A stretch of 64,000 nt of DNA from Breznakibacter sp047600785 (GTDB lineage: Bacteria; Bacteroidota; Bacteroidia; Bacteroidales; Marinilabiliaceae): assembly GCA_047600785.1 (NCBI GenBank), contig JASGKH010000001.1:1240001-1304000 (forward strand), given 5' to 3'. The notes below the pieces were generated by a model. It worked only from the letters and a program-made list of their open reading frames with translations, made no database searches and was not told the DNA's origin. Position 1 is the stretch's first letter, and each line of letters starts with the position of its first letter. The position numbers and the translations under genes are program-made. Shown here one piece after another: positions 38,161 to 47,460 of this stretch.

Positions 38161-39249
38161 ATGAAAAAAATTGCATTTGTGTTAAGCTTGGTAATGTCTG
38201 TGGCGTTGGTTGGATATGCACAGCATTCAAAGCCCAATATTAATTTCAAAACAACCACTTACGATTTTGGTGATGTAAACGAAGAAAAAGGGAAAGTGAC
38301 CTACACGTTCGAGTTTACCAATAACGGCGGGCAACCGTTGGTGGTGCACAATGTCACTGCGTCGTGCGGTTGTACCACTCCCGAATGGACAAAAATGCCC
38401 ATTGCGCCAGGAGGAAAAGGAACTGTAAAAGCTACTTTTGACCCTGCCAATCGTCCGGGGCCGTTCAATAAAACCATTACGGTGAGTTCCAACTCTGCCG
38501 AGCCAACCGCTATTCTCCGTATTATAGGCAAGGTTGTTCCTAAGCCGTTGACCACGGAGGATTCTTACCCCCGTCAAATGGGCGACATCCGTTTGAAAGC
38601 GGGCCATATTGCTTTTACACGTATTGCTCCGGGGACTACAAAAAGCGAAAGTTTGGAAATTATCAACACCTCCAATAACCCGGTAAAGATCGATTTCGAG
38701 AACGTGCCCGCACATTTGAGCGTGAAGGTGGTGCCCGAGGTGGTGCAACCGGGTAAGACCGCATCCATTGTGGCCGATTTCGATGCCAGCAAAAAGGATG
38801 ACTGGGGTTTTGTGGTTGATCAGATCTTTTTGACCGTGAACGGGAAGAAGGATTATAACAACAACCGCCTGAGTGTGAGCGGTACCATCGAAGAAGATTT
38901 TTCTGCATTGACGCCCGACCAGATTGCCAAGGCGGCCAAGGCGGAATACTCCGAAAAATCGTTTGACTTTGGTACCATCAAAGAAGGCGAAGTGGCGAAA
39001 CATGCATTTGTCGTGAAAAATACGGGCCAGTCAAATCTGGTTCTCCGTAAAGTGAAGGCATCGTGCGGTTGTACGGCCGTTCAGCCCGACAAGACCATGC
39101 TTGCCCCCGGTGAGTCGACCAATATTGCCGCGGTGTTCGATTCTAAGGGCCGTCCCGGTCGTCAAAATAAATCCATTACGGTGATTACCAATGATCCTGC
39201 CGCATCGACGGTATTGTTGCAGATTACGGGCGAAGTAGTGGCGAAATGA
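38161..39249 (+). CDS. Exported DUF1573 tandem-domain protein
   Basis: 362 aa. Signal peptide 'MKKIAFVLSLVMSVALVGYAQ'. Two DUF1573 (ASPM/MSP-like Ig-fold) domains, each with the diagnostic 'ASCGCT' motif (about residues 65 and 300), preceded by 'YDFGDVNEEKGKV' and 'FDFGTIKEGEVAK'; a third Ig-like domain without the motif lies between. Periplasmic or surface protein of unknown function, very common in Bacteroidota. It has its own promoter element and terminator, so it is not part of the meaB operon. Confidence 0.9.
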   Translation: MKKIAFVLSLVMSVALVGYAQHSKPNINFKTTTYDFGDVNEEKGKVTYTFEFTNNGGQPLVVHNVTASCGCTTPEWTKMPIAPGGKGTVKATFDPANRPGPFNKTITVSSNSAEPTAILRIIGKVVPKPLTTEDSYPRQMGDIRLKAGHIAFTRIAPGTTKSESLEIINTSNNPVKIDFENVPAHLSVKVVPEVVQPGKTASIVADFDASKKDDWGFVVDQIFLTVNGKKDYNNNRLSVSGTIEEDFSALTPDQIAKAAKAEYSEKSFDFGTIKEGEVAKHAFVVKNTGQSNLVLRKVKASCGCTAVQPDKTMLAPGESTNIAAVFDSKGRPGRQNKSITVITNDPAASTVLLQITGEVVAK

Positions 39250-39294
39250 CCGGGAAGGATTATTTGTGACACGACTGATGAAGTTTTGTTCTTT

Positions 39295-39319
39295 AGCCAA
39301 GTTAGCCGATAACTTGGCT
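39295..39319 (+). terminator. Intrinsic terminator after the DUF1573 gene
   Basis: AGCCAAGTTA (39295-39304) pairs with TAACTTGGCT (39310-39319), loop GCCGA, followed by TTGGTTTATTTTT. It ends 34 bp before the meaB start. Confidence 0.85.
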
Positions 39320-39353
39320 TTTGGTTTATTTTTAATACCCAATTGTTTGAGGT

Positions 39354-40493
39354 TTGAAACACCATCACGACCATATCGAAAACGATCCCAAATTTCAGGG
39401 GTTGACTGTAAATAAGGGTGTGGAACAACCGCCTTCGGTATCGGAAGATGCGGCCAACCGTTTTTTACATCGACGGAAAACGCACCTGTCGGTTCCGCAA
39501 TATGTCGAAGGGATTCTCAATGGGGACATCACGATATTAAGTCGTGCCGTTACGTTGGTTGAGAGTTCACGTGGCGACCATCAGGAGTTGGCCCGTCAGA
39601 TTATTGAACAATGTTTGCCCCATGCGGGTAAGTCCATCCGTTTAGGAATTACCGGTGTTCCTGGTGCAGGAAAAAGTACGTTCATCGAATCGTTGGGGAT
39701 GCATGTGATAGGCAAAGGCCATAAACTGGCGGTGCTGGCCATCGATCCCAGCAGCGAACGCTCAAAAGGCAGCATTTTGGGCGATAAGACGCGTATGGAA
39801 CAGCTGTCGGGCGAGAAAAACGCATATATTCGTCCTTCTCCGTCGGCAGGTTCGTTGGGAGGGGTAGCACGCAAAACGCGTGAAACCATTGTGTTGTGCG
39901 AAGCGGCAGGGTTCGATACTATTTTTATTGAAACGGTAGGGGTGGGGCAGTCAGAGACGGCAGTCCATTCAATGGTCGATTTCTTTTTGCTGATTATGCT
40001 GGCCGGTGCCGGAGATGAATTGCAAGGCATTAAACGGGGTATCATGGAAATGGCCGATGCCATTGCCATCAACAAAGCCGACGGCAGTAACATCGACAAA
40101 GCAAGGATGGCACAAGCCGAGTACAAAAGTGCGCTGCATCTGTTTCCTCCATCCGCATCGGGATGGGAGCCGCAGGTGAAAACTTGTTCGGCGCTCCATC
40201 ACAAAGGGATCGGCGAACTTTGGGAAATGGTGCACGACTATGTTGTCCATACCAGTGCCAATGGGCATTTTTCAAAGAACAGGCTTAACCAGTCGTCGTA
40301 CTGGATGTTCGAATCCATCAACGATACGTTGAAGAATCATTTTTATCAGCATCCGCTCGTTAAAAAGCAACTGGACAATTACCTGGTCCAAGTGTCCAAC
40401 GAAACCAAAAGTTCGTTTTTGGCCGCTCAGGAGCTTTTGCATCTGTACTTTCAGAACATAGATAAATACAATTACTTAAAAACGGACGAATGA
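39354..40493 (+). CDS. meaB: MeaB-type GTPase, methylmalonyl-CoA mutase chaperone (TTG start)
   Basis: 379 aa. An in-frame TGA at 39348 leaves TTG 39354 as the first possible start; no ATG occurs until well inside the conserved region, so TTG is required or a short GTG start is used. G1 loop 'GVPGAGKST' (residues 101-109), 'AIDPSSERSKGSILGDKTRM' (switch), 'ETVGVGQSE' (G3 region) and 'NKADG' (G4). MeaB/ArgK proteins load and protect B12 in methylmalonyl-CoA mutase. The mutase genes are not in the window. Its stop overlaps the next start (ATGA), indicating translational coupling. Confidence 0.95.
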   Translation: MKHHHDHIENDPKFQGLTVNKGVEQPPSVSEDAANRFLHRRKTHLSVPQYVEGILNGDITILSRAVTLVESSRGDHQELARQIIEQCLPHAGKSIRLGITGVPGAGKSTFIESLGMHVIGKGHKLAVLAIDPSSERSKGSILGDKTRMEQLSGEKNAYIRPSPSAGSLGGVARKTRETIVLCEAAGFDTIFIETVGVGQSETAVHSMVDFFLLIMLAGAGDELQGIKRGIMEMADAIAINKADGSNIDKARMAQAEYKSALHLFPPSASGWEPQVKTCSALHHKGIGELWEMVHDYVVHTSANGHFSKNRLNQSSYWMFESINDTLKNHFYQHPLVKKQLDNYLVQVSNETKSSFLAAQELLHLYFQNIDKYNYLKTDE

Positions 40494-41608
40494 ATAAATT
40501 ATTAATCGGAGCGTTGGCATTGCTGACGATGGGCGCCTGCTCGAAATCGAATATCGAGGTGTCGGGCGAACTAAAGGGACTTGGCAATACCAAAGCTATT
40601 CTGAACAAAATTTCGGGTGGGATGCCCGTGGCATTGGATACAGTGGAAGCGAAAGACGGAAAGTTTCTGTTCGAATTGCCGAAAACGGATGCACAGCTTT
40701 TATTGGTATTTTTTGAGGGCAATCAAGAACCGGTCGTGTTTTTCGGGGGCGATGACGATATCAGGATATCCGGCGATATGGCCAACTTGTCAAAGGTGGA
40801 TGTGAAAGGTTCGGCCAATACCGCTCTTTTCAAAAAGTTCAATGACGAAATCCCTGGTCTGGAACGTTCGAAAACCATTCGGGAAGAGTATGTGAAAGCC
40901 CAGATGAGCGGCGACAATGCCGCGATGGAACAGTTGCGTACCGAGTTTGATAACTTAATGGGCGAACAACGTGCTTATTTCGAGAAGTTTGTGGAAAACA
41001 ACACGACGAACCCGGTGGGAGCCTTCATGGCCCTTAATATGGCCAGTGCCTATGATGCCGAGAAATTGAAAGAGATGACTTCCAAGTTCGAGGCGTCGTT
41101 AAAAGATCACCCATACGTAAAGGATCTTAAAGACATGATCTCCCAAATGGAACAAATGGAAAAGGCTATGGCCGATCGTGCCAAAGCGGTGGAGAACATC
41201 CAGGTGGGCAAGCCGGCTCCAGATTTTACCTTGGCTTCGATCGATGGCAAAAGTGTGTCGTTATCGTCGTTGAAAGGTAAATATGTGCTGGTCGATTTCT
41301 GGGCATCGTGGTGTCAGCCATGTCGCCAGGAGATGCCTAACGTGGTTAAACTGTATGACAAATACAAGTCGAAAGGCTTTGAAGTATTGGGCGTATCGAC
41401 CGACCATGAAGAGCCTAAGTGGAAAGAGGCTGTGGCCCAGGATAAATTATCGTGGATACAGGTGCGCGATTCGGTAGGCGAAGTGGCAAACGTTTACGGT
41501 ATTGAGGTCATTCCCACGACGTTTTTATTGGACAAAGAGGGTGTGATCATCGCACGTGATTTGCGCGGCGAAGAACTGGCGAAGAAATTGGCCGAAATCC
41601 TGAAATAA
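40490..41608 (+). CDS. TlpA-like thiol-disulfide oxidoreductase lipoprotein with DUF4369 domain
   Basis: 372 aa. 'MNKLLIGALALLTMGAC' is a lipoprotein signal (lipid Cys17). Residues about 20-110 are a DUF4369 beta domain, 115-235 a helical linker, and 238-372 an AhpC/TlpA thioredoxin domain with the active site 'WASWCQPCRQ' (Cys275, Cys278) and cis-Pro 'VIPTTFLLD'. Probably a membrane-anchored periplasmic disulfide reductase, as in other Bacteroidota. Start overlaps the meaB stop by four bases. It ends at a strong terminator. Confidence 0.93.
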   Translation: MNKLLIGALALLTMGACSKSNIEVSGELKGLGNTKAILNKISGGMPVALDTVEAKDGKFLFELPKTDAQLLLVFFEGNQEPVVFFGGDDDIRISGDMANLSKVDVKGSANTALFKKFNDEIPGLERSKTIREEYVKAQMSGDNAAMEQLRTEFDNLMGEQRAYFEKFVENNTTNPVGAFMALNMASAYDAEKLKEMTSKFEASLKDHPYVKDLKDMISQMEQMEKAMADRAKAVENIQVGKPAPDFTLASIDGKSVSLSSLKGKYVLVDFWASWCQPCRQEMPNVVKLYDKYKSKGFEVLGVSTDHEEPKWKEAVAQDKLSWIQVRDSVGEVANVYGIEVIPTTFLLDKEGVIIARDLRGEELAKKLAEILK

Positions 41609-41631
41609 ATTCCAACTTAATATAGTTAAGC

Positions 41632-41667
41632 GAGGGTATTCCAAACGTGTGGGATACCCTCTTTTTT
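41632..41667 (+). terminator. Intrinsic terminator of the meaB-tlpA operon
   Basis: GAGGGTATTCC (41632-41642) pairs with GGGATACCCTC (41651-41661, one G-T), followed by six T residues. Confidence 0.9.
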
Positions 41668-41763
41668 GTCCCTAAAGCATTTCTTTGAACAAAGGAACAA
41701 TGTGGTCGTTTGATTGTTATTTGCATATTACAACATTTGAATTTTGTCTAAATAAGCATCGTT

Positions 41764-43158
41764 ATGAATTTTGATTTGATAGTGATAGGTAGTGGCCCCG
41801 GAGGTTACGTGGCTGCCATTAGGGCATCCCAATTGGGAATGAAGGTGGGAGTGGTCGAAAAAGCCGAATTGGGCGGCGTTTGTTTGAACTGGGGGTGCAT
41901 CCCGACCAAATCGCTGCTGAAAAGTGCGTCGGTGTTCGAGTACCTGAACCATGCCGCCGATTACGGGATCAATATTAAAGGACAAATTGAGGCAGATTTC
42001 ACGGGTATGGTGAAACGCAGCCGCGATGTGGCCGCAGGTATGAGCAAAGGGATTCAGTTCCTGTTCAAGAAAAACAAGATCGAGGTGGTGCAAGGGACCG
42101 GGAAAATAGTCCGCAAAGGGGTTGTGGAAGTGACCAAAGATGATGGCACAAAATCGGAAGTGGCTGCTACCCATATTTTGCTGGCCACAGGAGCGCGTAG
42201 CCGCCAGTTACCTAGTTTGCCCCAGGACGGACAGCGTATTATCGGTTACCGCCAGGCATTGACATTGCCTAAACAACCGAAATCGATGGTGATTGTAGGG
42301 TCCGGTGCCATTGGAAGTGAATTTGCGTATTTCTATAGTACCATCGGGACCAAAGTGACGCTGGTGGAATTCCTTGATAATATTGTGCCCCTCGAGGATG
42401 AGGAAGTTTCAAAGCAATTGGCGAAGTCGTTCAAGAAAATAGGAATTGATGTGTACACATCGACTGAGGTGACCGACGTGGATACGAGCGGCAAGTTGCT
42501 TAAAGTGTCTATGAAAGATAGCAAGGGCGGTGTCCAACAACTAGAAGCAGAGGTTGTGCTGTCGGCCGTGGGCATCACTCCAAATATTGAGGGTATTGGA
42601 CTGGAAGAGATGGGGATTGCGGTGGAAAAGGGCCGCGTGAAGGTTGACCAATTTTACCGCACCAACGTAGAAGGTATTTATGCCATTGGCGATATTGTGG
42701 CCGGACAGGCTTTGGCCCATGTGGCGTCGGCCGAAGGCATTATTTGTGTCGAAAAGATTGCCGGGCATCATCCGGAACCGCTTAATTATGGCAATATTCC
42801 CGGTTGTACGTACGCTGTTCCCGAGGTGGCGTCGGTGGGGTTGACGGAAAAGGCGGCGAAAGAGCAGGGCCACGAGATCAAAGTGGGCAAGTTTCCGTTT
42901 ACCGCCAGCGGGAAGGCGAGTGCGGCCGGAAACAAGGATGGGTTCGTGAAGCTGATTTTTGACGCCAAGTATGGCGAATTGCTGGGGGCCCATCTGATTG
43001 GCCTGAACGTGACCGAAATGATTGCCGAACTGGTTGCGGCACGTAAACTGGAAACGACCGGCCATGAATTGATCAAAACCGTGCACCCGCATCCTACTAT
43101 GAGCGAGGCTATTATGGAAGCGGCGGCGGCGGCATACGGTGAGGTGATCCATATTTGA
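41764..43158 (+). CDS. lpdA: Dihydrolipoyl dehydrogenase
   Basis: 464 aa, full length. FAD-binding 'VIGSGPGGYVAAIRA', redox disulfide 'GGVCLNWGCIPTKS' (Cys40, Cys45), NAD-binding 'VIVGSGAIGSEFAYFY', FAD site 'YAIGDIVAGQALAHVASAEG', and the C-terminal His-Glu pair in 'HPHPTMSEAIMEAA'. E3 subunit of 2-oxoacid dehydrogenase complexes or the glycine cleavage system; no E1 or E2 gene is adjacent. Monocistronic, followed by a terminator. Confidence 0.97.
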   Translation: MNFDLIVIGSGPGGYVAAIRASQLGMKVGVVEKAELGGVCLNWGCIPTKSLLKSASVFEYLNHAADYGINIKGQIEADFTGMVKRSRDVAAGMSKGIQFLFKKNKIEVVQGTGKIVRKGVVEVTKDDGTKSEVAATHILLATGARSRQLPSLPQDGQRIIGYRQALTLPKQPKSMVIVGSGAIGSEFAYFYSTIGTKVTLVEFLDNIVPLEDEEVSKQLAKSFKKIGIDVYTSTEVTDVDTSGKLLKVSMKDSKGGVQQLEAEVVLSAVGITPNIEGIGLEEMGIAVEKGRVKVDQFYRTNVEGIYAIGDIVAGQALAHVASAEGIICVEKIAGHHPEPLNYGNIPGCTYAVPEVASVGLTEKAAKEQGHEIKVGKFPFTASGKASAAGNKDGFVKLIFDAKYGELLGAHLIGLNVTEMIAELVAARKLETTGHELIKTVHPHPTMSEAIMEAAAAAYGEVIHI

Positions 43159-43271
43159 TCAAAAGTGTGAACGCGCAACGGGCGTCTTGTTTGGATGGCA
43201 AAAAGGAATGAGCTCGTTTAAGTATGAGGAATATTTTTATATCATATCTTGAGTTTTTGCAAAAAAAGAAG

Positions 43272-43302
43272 GGCCGGAAGTTAAAATTTCCGGCCTTTTT
43301 TT
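43272..43302 (+). terminator. Intrinsic terminator of lpdA
   Basis: GGCCGGAA (43272-43279) and TTCCGGCC (43288-43295) with an eight-base loop, followed by seven T residues. Confidence 0.9.
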
Positions 43303-43416
43303 CAGAATAAAAACGTAAGCCTGGGCAGGAAGGATATCCTGAGTATCCAGGTGGATTATTCCGGTCCGATAGTTACGTACTGGTGCTTGATAGAGCCAAC
43401 GTCCGACGGGCTTTTC

Positions 43417-43758
43417 TTAAATGAACATTGCAGCTTCCCTTGCCACTTTTTGGTTGTATTCGAGCGCCAATGTTTTGTAGTTCACCAAATCGACGATGGT
43501 GCCGATGAGGCAAAGTCCTCCTGTAAAGAAATAGAGCACGCCCATACCCATTTGGTTCACCAAAAAGCGTTGGATACCGGCAAAACCGAAAAATCCGATC
43601 AGGGTGGTTACCAGAATAATCACGGGGTCACGGCGACGGCTGCGGTAAATAACCGAAAAGTTACGCAACTGTTCGTCACTTTTGTCTTTCATCATTACGT
43701 CGATGGTCATGGCTTCGTCGAGCTCAAGCTCGGGCATGTGAGTTAAAATTCTGTTCAT
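43417..43758 (-). CDS. TM2-domain membrane protein
   Basis: 113 aa. A soluble N-terminal part (about 50 residues) precedes a TM2 domain of two hydrophobic helices: 'VIILVTTLIGFFGFAGIQRF' with the conserved G-x-x-x-x-x-R-F turn, then 'GVLYFFTGGLCLIGTIVDLV' with the D in the second helix. A short charged tail follows. Function of TM2 proteins in bacteria is not established. It lies 16 bp downstream of the DUF2752 gene, forming a two-gene membrane operon. Confidence 0.88.
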   Translation of the reverse strand: MNRILTHMPELELDEAMTIDVMMKDKSDEQLRNFSVIYRSRRRDPVIILVTTLIGFFGFAGIQRFLVNQMGMGVLYFFTGGLCLIGTIVDLVNYKTLALEYNQKVAREAAMFI

Positions 43759-43774
43759 GGTATTGGTTTATGGG

Positions 43775-44110
43775 TTATTGGAGATTTGAATTAACTGGTT
43801 GTTCTTTGCCTGCAGCCCCCGACGGGCTGGCAATTAAAAGACGATAACTGCGGTGCAATAAAATGATGACGGCTGGAATGCCCATGGGATGCATGGCCAA
43901 TGAATCGGCAATGCGCCCGCGGAACAGCAGGGCAATGGCATGCCCCAAACCACATCCCGGACAAAAGCCGAGGCCCAGGTTTTTAAACACGCATAATGAG
44001 AAATGGCCACAGGCATCGGGGTTTGACATGGCGAGCAAAGCAATGGCCATCAGCCAAAACCAACCTTCAGGCTTTCCGCTTCGCCACACTGTTTTTATCT
44101 GTTGCCACAT
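43775..44110 (-). CDS. DUF2752 membrane protein
   Basis: 111 aa with two or three hydrophobic segments. The family hallmark is 'GFCPGCGLGHAIALLFRG', a conserved CPxCGxx(H/R) motif, preceded by 'CVFKNLGLG'. Such proteins are widespread and often paired with TM2 proteins in Bacteroidota; biochemical role unknown. First gene of a two-gene operon with the TM2 gene. Confidence 0.88.
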   Translation of the reverse strand: MWQQIKTVWRSGKPEGWFWLMAIALLAMSNPDACGHFSLCVFKNLGLGFCPGCGLGHAIALLFRGRIADSLAMHPMGIPAVIILLHRSYRLLIASPSGAAGKEQPVNSNLQ

Positions 44111-44229
44111 GAGGTCAAAATTACGCGATTAATGTCGCTTTTTCATGTTTTTCATTTTTTCTTTTTTCATGCATTGTGGCCCTTTCGTGTTTTTATCGTT
44201 ACTGTTCCTGTGTGAACCTTGTATGGTTT

Positions 44230-45900
44230 TTAATAACTGAAGCTGCTTCCTCCCAAAAATTCTCTTACGATGGATGTAGGCGGAATTTCACGCGGAAGTA
44301 TTGGTTTCAGGTAATTAAAAAACTTGAGCAGGCGGGTGGCTTCGGCATATTCGGGCTGGTTTGGCTGTACTTCACGAAGTATGGGTTCGGCAAAGGGTTT
44401 GAATACGGCCAGTTCGTAGTTTAGCGCGCTATTGAACATGGCATCGGCTTCTTCCTGAAAAGGAAAAATGTGCCGGTCCTCGCCGCGACGTACGCTCTGC
44501 CAACGCGAAATGGTGTCACGGGCCGAATAATGGCGGTATTTGTAGTCGCGAACGATACGGCGTATCAACCGGTTGTCGGTGGTAGGGATACGGTTGTGGT
44601 TGTCCATGTTGACAGATGTGAGCGCGGACACGTAGACTTTGAACTTGGCTTCGTTGGGTATGAGGTGTGTTAGTTGCGGGTTCAATCCGTGGATGCCTTC
44701 GATGATCAATATGTTTTCGTTATCCATTTGTAGTACCTCGCCGTCGTACACGCGCTCTCCTTTTTCGAACGAGAATTTTGGTATTTCGACGGATTTGCCA
44801 CCGAGCAATGCGATCAGTTGTTGGTTGAACAGTTCTATGTCGAGGGCTTCAAGGGCTTCGAAATCGTATTCGCCGTTTTCGTCTTTGGGGGTGTCTACGC
44901 GGTTCACGAAATAGTTGTCGAGTGAAAGGTTCAACGGCTTTAGCCCGGCGACCAACAGTTGGATGGCCAGACGCTTGCCAAAAGTCGTTTTGCCGCTGGA
45001 TGAGGGGCCGCTGATGAGGACGATGCGCACTTTACCTCGCCGTGCCGCGATTTGGTCGGCTATCTGGGCTATTTTTTTCTCGTGCAGTGCTTCGGCTACT
45101 TTGATCAGGGTTTCCGATTTACCGTTGTTGGCGGCTTTGTTGAGGTCACCGACGTTACGTACGTTCAGGATCCGGTTCCATGCCGCATGTTCGCGGAATA
45201 TCTCAAACATTTTGTTTTGGATCACCATTTCTTCGACTTCGTTGGGATTGCCTTGTTTGGGAAGTTGCAGCAACATACCGTTGTAGTATTTGTTGAGATC
45301 GAACACGTTGATGGAGCTGGTGGATGGGGCCAGAAATCCATAAAAGTAGGCAGCCAACCCGTTGAGTGTATAGTATGATGTATAGACTTTGCCACGGTGG
45401 CTTATTACGTCGAGCTTATCATGCAATCCTTGTTGGCCGAAAATTTTGAGCACTTCTTCGGTTTCGTCCTGGTGTTTTTTTAACGGGATATCGTCGGCCA
45501 CTATCTCGCGCATGCGTTCGCCGATGGCCAGTACGTCCATTACCGATAGCTCACCCCGGGTACCGTGAAGTTCGCAATAGATACCTTTTGATACGGAGTG
45601 TTCGATGTTGAGTGTGGCTCCGGGGTGCAGTTCGCTCACTGCCTTATACAGGATGAATTGCAGGCTGCGGATGTACATGCGCATTCCTTCGGGATGGGTG
45701 ACGTCGATAAATTGTACGTTTTTGGGATGGTATACCTCGAAACTCAGTTCGGTAAGTTTGTTGTTGACCAGTGCCCCGAGGATGGGGGCTTTGAGCTTGA
45801 TTTGTTGATCTTTGGCGATGTCGTCCAAGGTAGTTGCCTTGGGATATTCTTTGATGGTATTATTGTTAAGGCATTTGATACGGATGTTTTTTGGGGTCAT
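44230..45900 (-). CDS. TGS-domain nucleoside (uridine) kinase
   Basis: 556 aa. N-terminal TGS-like domain (from 'RIKCLNNNTIKEYPKATTLDDIA'), a threonyl-tRNA-synthetase-like second domain with a modified metal site ('NIEHSVSKGIYCEL'), then a P-loop kinase: 'LISGPSSSGKTTFGKRLA' (Walker A, about residue 290), 'LSLDNYF', 'FEALEALDIELFN', 'ILIIEGIHGLNPQLT' and 'IRRIVRDYKYRHYSA'. The kinase belongs to the phosphoribulokinase/uridine-kinase family. This fusion is typical of Bacteroidota and Firmicutes; exact substrate uncertain. Monocistronic. Confidence 0.93.
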   Translation of the reverse strand: MTPKNIRIKCLNNNTIKEYPKATTLDDIAKDQQIKLKAPILGALVNNKLTELSFEVYHPKNVQFIDVTHPEGMRMYIRSLQFILYKAVSELHPGATLNIEHSVSKGIYCELHGTRGELSVMDVLAIGERMREIVADDIPLKKHQDETEEVLKIFGQQGLHDKLDVISHRGKVYTSYYTLNGLAAYFYGFLAPSTSSINVFDLNKYYNGMLLQLPKQGNPNEVEEMVIQNKMFEIFREHAAWNRILNVRNVGDLNKAANNGKSETLIKVAEALHEKKIAQIADQIAARRGKVRIVLISGPSSSGKTTFGKRLAIQLLVAGLKPLNLSLDNYFVNRVDTPKDENGEYDFEALEALDIELFNQQLIALLGGKSVEIPKFSFEKGERVYDGEVLQMDNENILIIEGIHGLNPQLTHLIPNEAKFKVYVSALTSVNMDNHNRIPTTDNRLIRRIVRDYKYRHYSARDTISRWQSVRRGEDRHIFPFQEEADAMFNSALNYELAVFKPFAEPILREVQPNQPEYAEATRLLKFFNYLKPILPREIPPTSIVREFLGGSSFSY

Positions 45901-46152
45901 AGTCTATCTTGTTTTATATGATTAAACCATAAATATAGCGTTTTTTTAAGGTGAGGAGTGAGGAGAATGAATGGGAAAGGGCTCTTTTCCCACCGGCAAA
46001 GACGAAAGGTTGCATGGGCAGGGTAGGACTCATTCTTGTTTAGGCATCGGCTTGATGATTAAATTTTGGTTGGCCCATTGCTGCTAAAACTATGCCACCT
46101 CTTTCGTTCCATCTCTAATTCACCAATCTTTCCCTTTACGCCCAAATTTTAT

Positions 46153-46160
46153 TACTTTTG
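46153..46160 (+). promoter_or_regulatory. -7 element for the DUF5063-to-tex gene run
   Basis: TACTTTTG fits TAnnTTTG, 27 bp before the ATG at 46188. The -33 region has only a weak T-rich match. Confidence 0.5.
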
Positions 46161-46187
46161 CAACTTAATTTTTGCTGACGCATCCAC

Positions 46188-46832
46188 ATGCAAGAACCTT
46201 TTGTCCATTTGGTTTATTCGCGCAACGTCATTGAATTTGTGACGGTAGGCCGTGAGTTTTGCCAGTTTCTTGAGCACACCGGGGAGTATGAAAAGAGAAA
46301 GTTCATTGATGTATCTCTTAAAATGCTGCCGTTGTTATATCTCAAAGCTGTATCGCTCCCCAAGGCAGAGCTTGAGCTCGATGATGCAACGGACCGCTTT
46401 GTGACCGAAATGGATTACATGGCCATTAAAATTGCCATTGAAAGTAAGTTGGGGCCCCATAATGATTATCTCGAGGTATTTACCCCCGACATTGACCGTA
46501 GCGAAACTGCTGTGGCCGCGAATATCGCCGAGGATTTGGCCGATATTTATCAGGATATTAAAGATTTTCTGGGCAATTACCGCACCGGGGCCACTGAGTT
46601 GATGAACGATGCCTTGGCTGAGCTGGTCAGTAATTTTGAGATTTTTTGGGGTCAAAAAACAGTGAATTGCCTTAGGGCTTTGCATAATGTGTTTTTCGGG
46701 GGCGACGACCTTTCTGAAGAGGGGCCCAAGCATGATATTGACAGCGAGCCCGGACGAAATGCTGACGATTGGATCTTTAGCCGGCGGCAACGTGAGTGGC
46801 AATCTGATGAGGACAATTCGTTGTTGCTTTAA
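46188..46832 (+). CDS. DUF5063 protein
   Basis: 214 aa, predicted all-helical and cytoplasmic. 'FVTVGREFCQFLEHTGEYEKRKFIDVSLKMLPLLY' and 'NIAEDLADIYQDIKDFLGNYRTG' are the conserved blocks of the DUF5063 family, which in Bacteroidota is regularly placed directly before the 3'-5' exonuclease gene, as here (12-bp gap). Function unknown. It is the first gene of a probable five-gene plus-strand transcript. Confidence 0.88.
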   Translation: MQEPFVHLVYSRNVIEFVTVGREFCQFLEHTGEYEKRKFIDVSLKMLPLLYLKAVSLPKAELELDDATDRFVTEMDYMAIKIAIESKLGPHNDYLEVFTPDIDRSETAVAANIAEDLADIYQDIKDFLGNYRTGATELMNDALAELVSNFEIFWGQKTVNCLRALHNVFFGGDDLSEEGPKHDIDSEPGRNADDWIFSRRQREWQSDEDNSLLL

Positions 46833-46844
46833 CCGACCTGTTGC

Positions 46845-47447
46845 ATGGAAAGATCAATTACCGAAGAAGAGATGAGCCAATTGCCCCTCAGGCAATTCGA
46901 GGGGAAAATCACTGTGGTCGAAAATCCCAAACATGTGCCTTTCGTTGTGGAGTTTCTTCAGAAATTTGCGGTAATTGGTTTCGACACTGAAACAAAGCCG
47001 GCTTTTAGGAAGGGTACTTCCAATAAGGTAGCTCTCTTGCAGTTATCTACCAACGAGACAGCTTTTTTGTTTCGGATCAACAAATTGGGCATGCACCAGG
47101 GTATCATCGATCTGTTGCAGGACCCGAAAATAACCAAAGTGGGGGTCGCGGTGCGCGATGACCTGCGTGCCCTTAGACGCTTAAAACCGTTTGACCCGCA
47201 AGGTTTTGTCGAACTTCAATCGTTGGCCAAACAAAAGGGCTACCAGGATGCGAGCCTTAAAAAACTGGCGGCGGTGGTCTGTGAGTTCCGCATATCCAAA
47301 CGGCAACGGCTTACCAACTGGGAGTCGCGCGAACTTACCCCAAGCCAAATGGCATACGCGGCTACCGATGCCTGGGTGTCGCTCCAGATTTTTCACCGAC
47401 TTGTTGGGAATGGCCAGGTGGCCGAACATATTTATTTCGAATTGTAA
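46845..47447 (+). CDS. RNase D-like 3'-5' exonuclease (DEDDy)
   Basis: 200 aa, a single exonuclease domain. 'VIGFDTETKP' (Exo I, Asp and Glu), 'KVGVAVRDDLRAL' (Exo II, Asp) and 'MAYAATDAWVSLQIF' (Exo III, Tyr-x3-Asp) supply the DEDDy residues. No HRDC domain, so it is shorter than RNase D proper; similar to WRN-type exonuclease-only proteins. Probable RNA or DNA 3' trimming; substrate unknown. Gaps of 12 and 13 bp to its neighbours indicate an operon. Confidence 0.93.
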   Translation: MERSITEEEMSQLPLRQFEGKITVVENPKHVPFVVEFLQKFAVIGFDTETKPAFRKGTSNKVALLQLSTNETAFLFRINKLGMHQGIIDLLQDPKITKVGVAVRDDLRALRRLKPFDPQGFVELQSLAKQKGYQDASLKKLAAVVCEFRISKRQRLTNWESRELTPSQMAYAATDAWVSLQIFHRLVGNGQVAEHIYFEL

Positions 47448-47460
47448 TCCCCTTAACGGA

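Noticed and set aside
38227..39003. 258-codon minus-strand ORF
   Set aside because: Antisense to the DUF1573 gene, which has a signal peptide and two SCGCT motifs.
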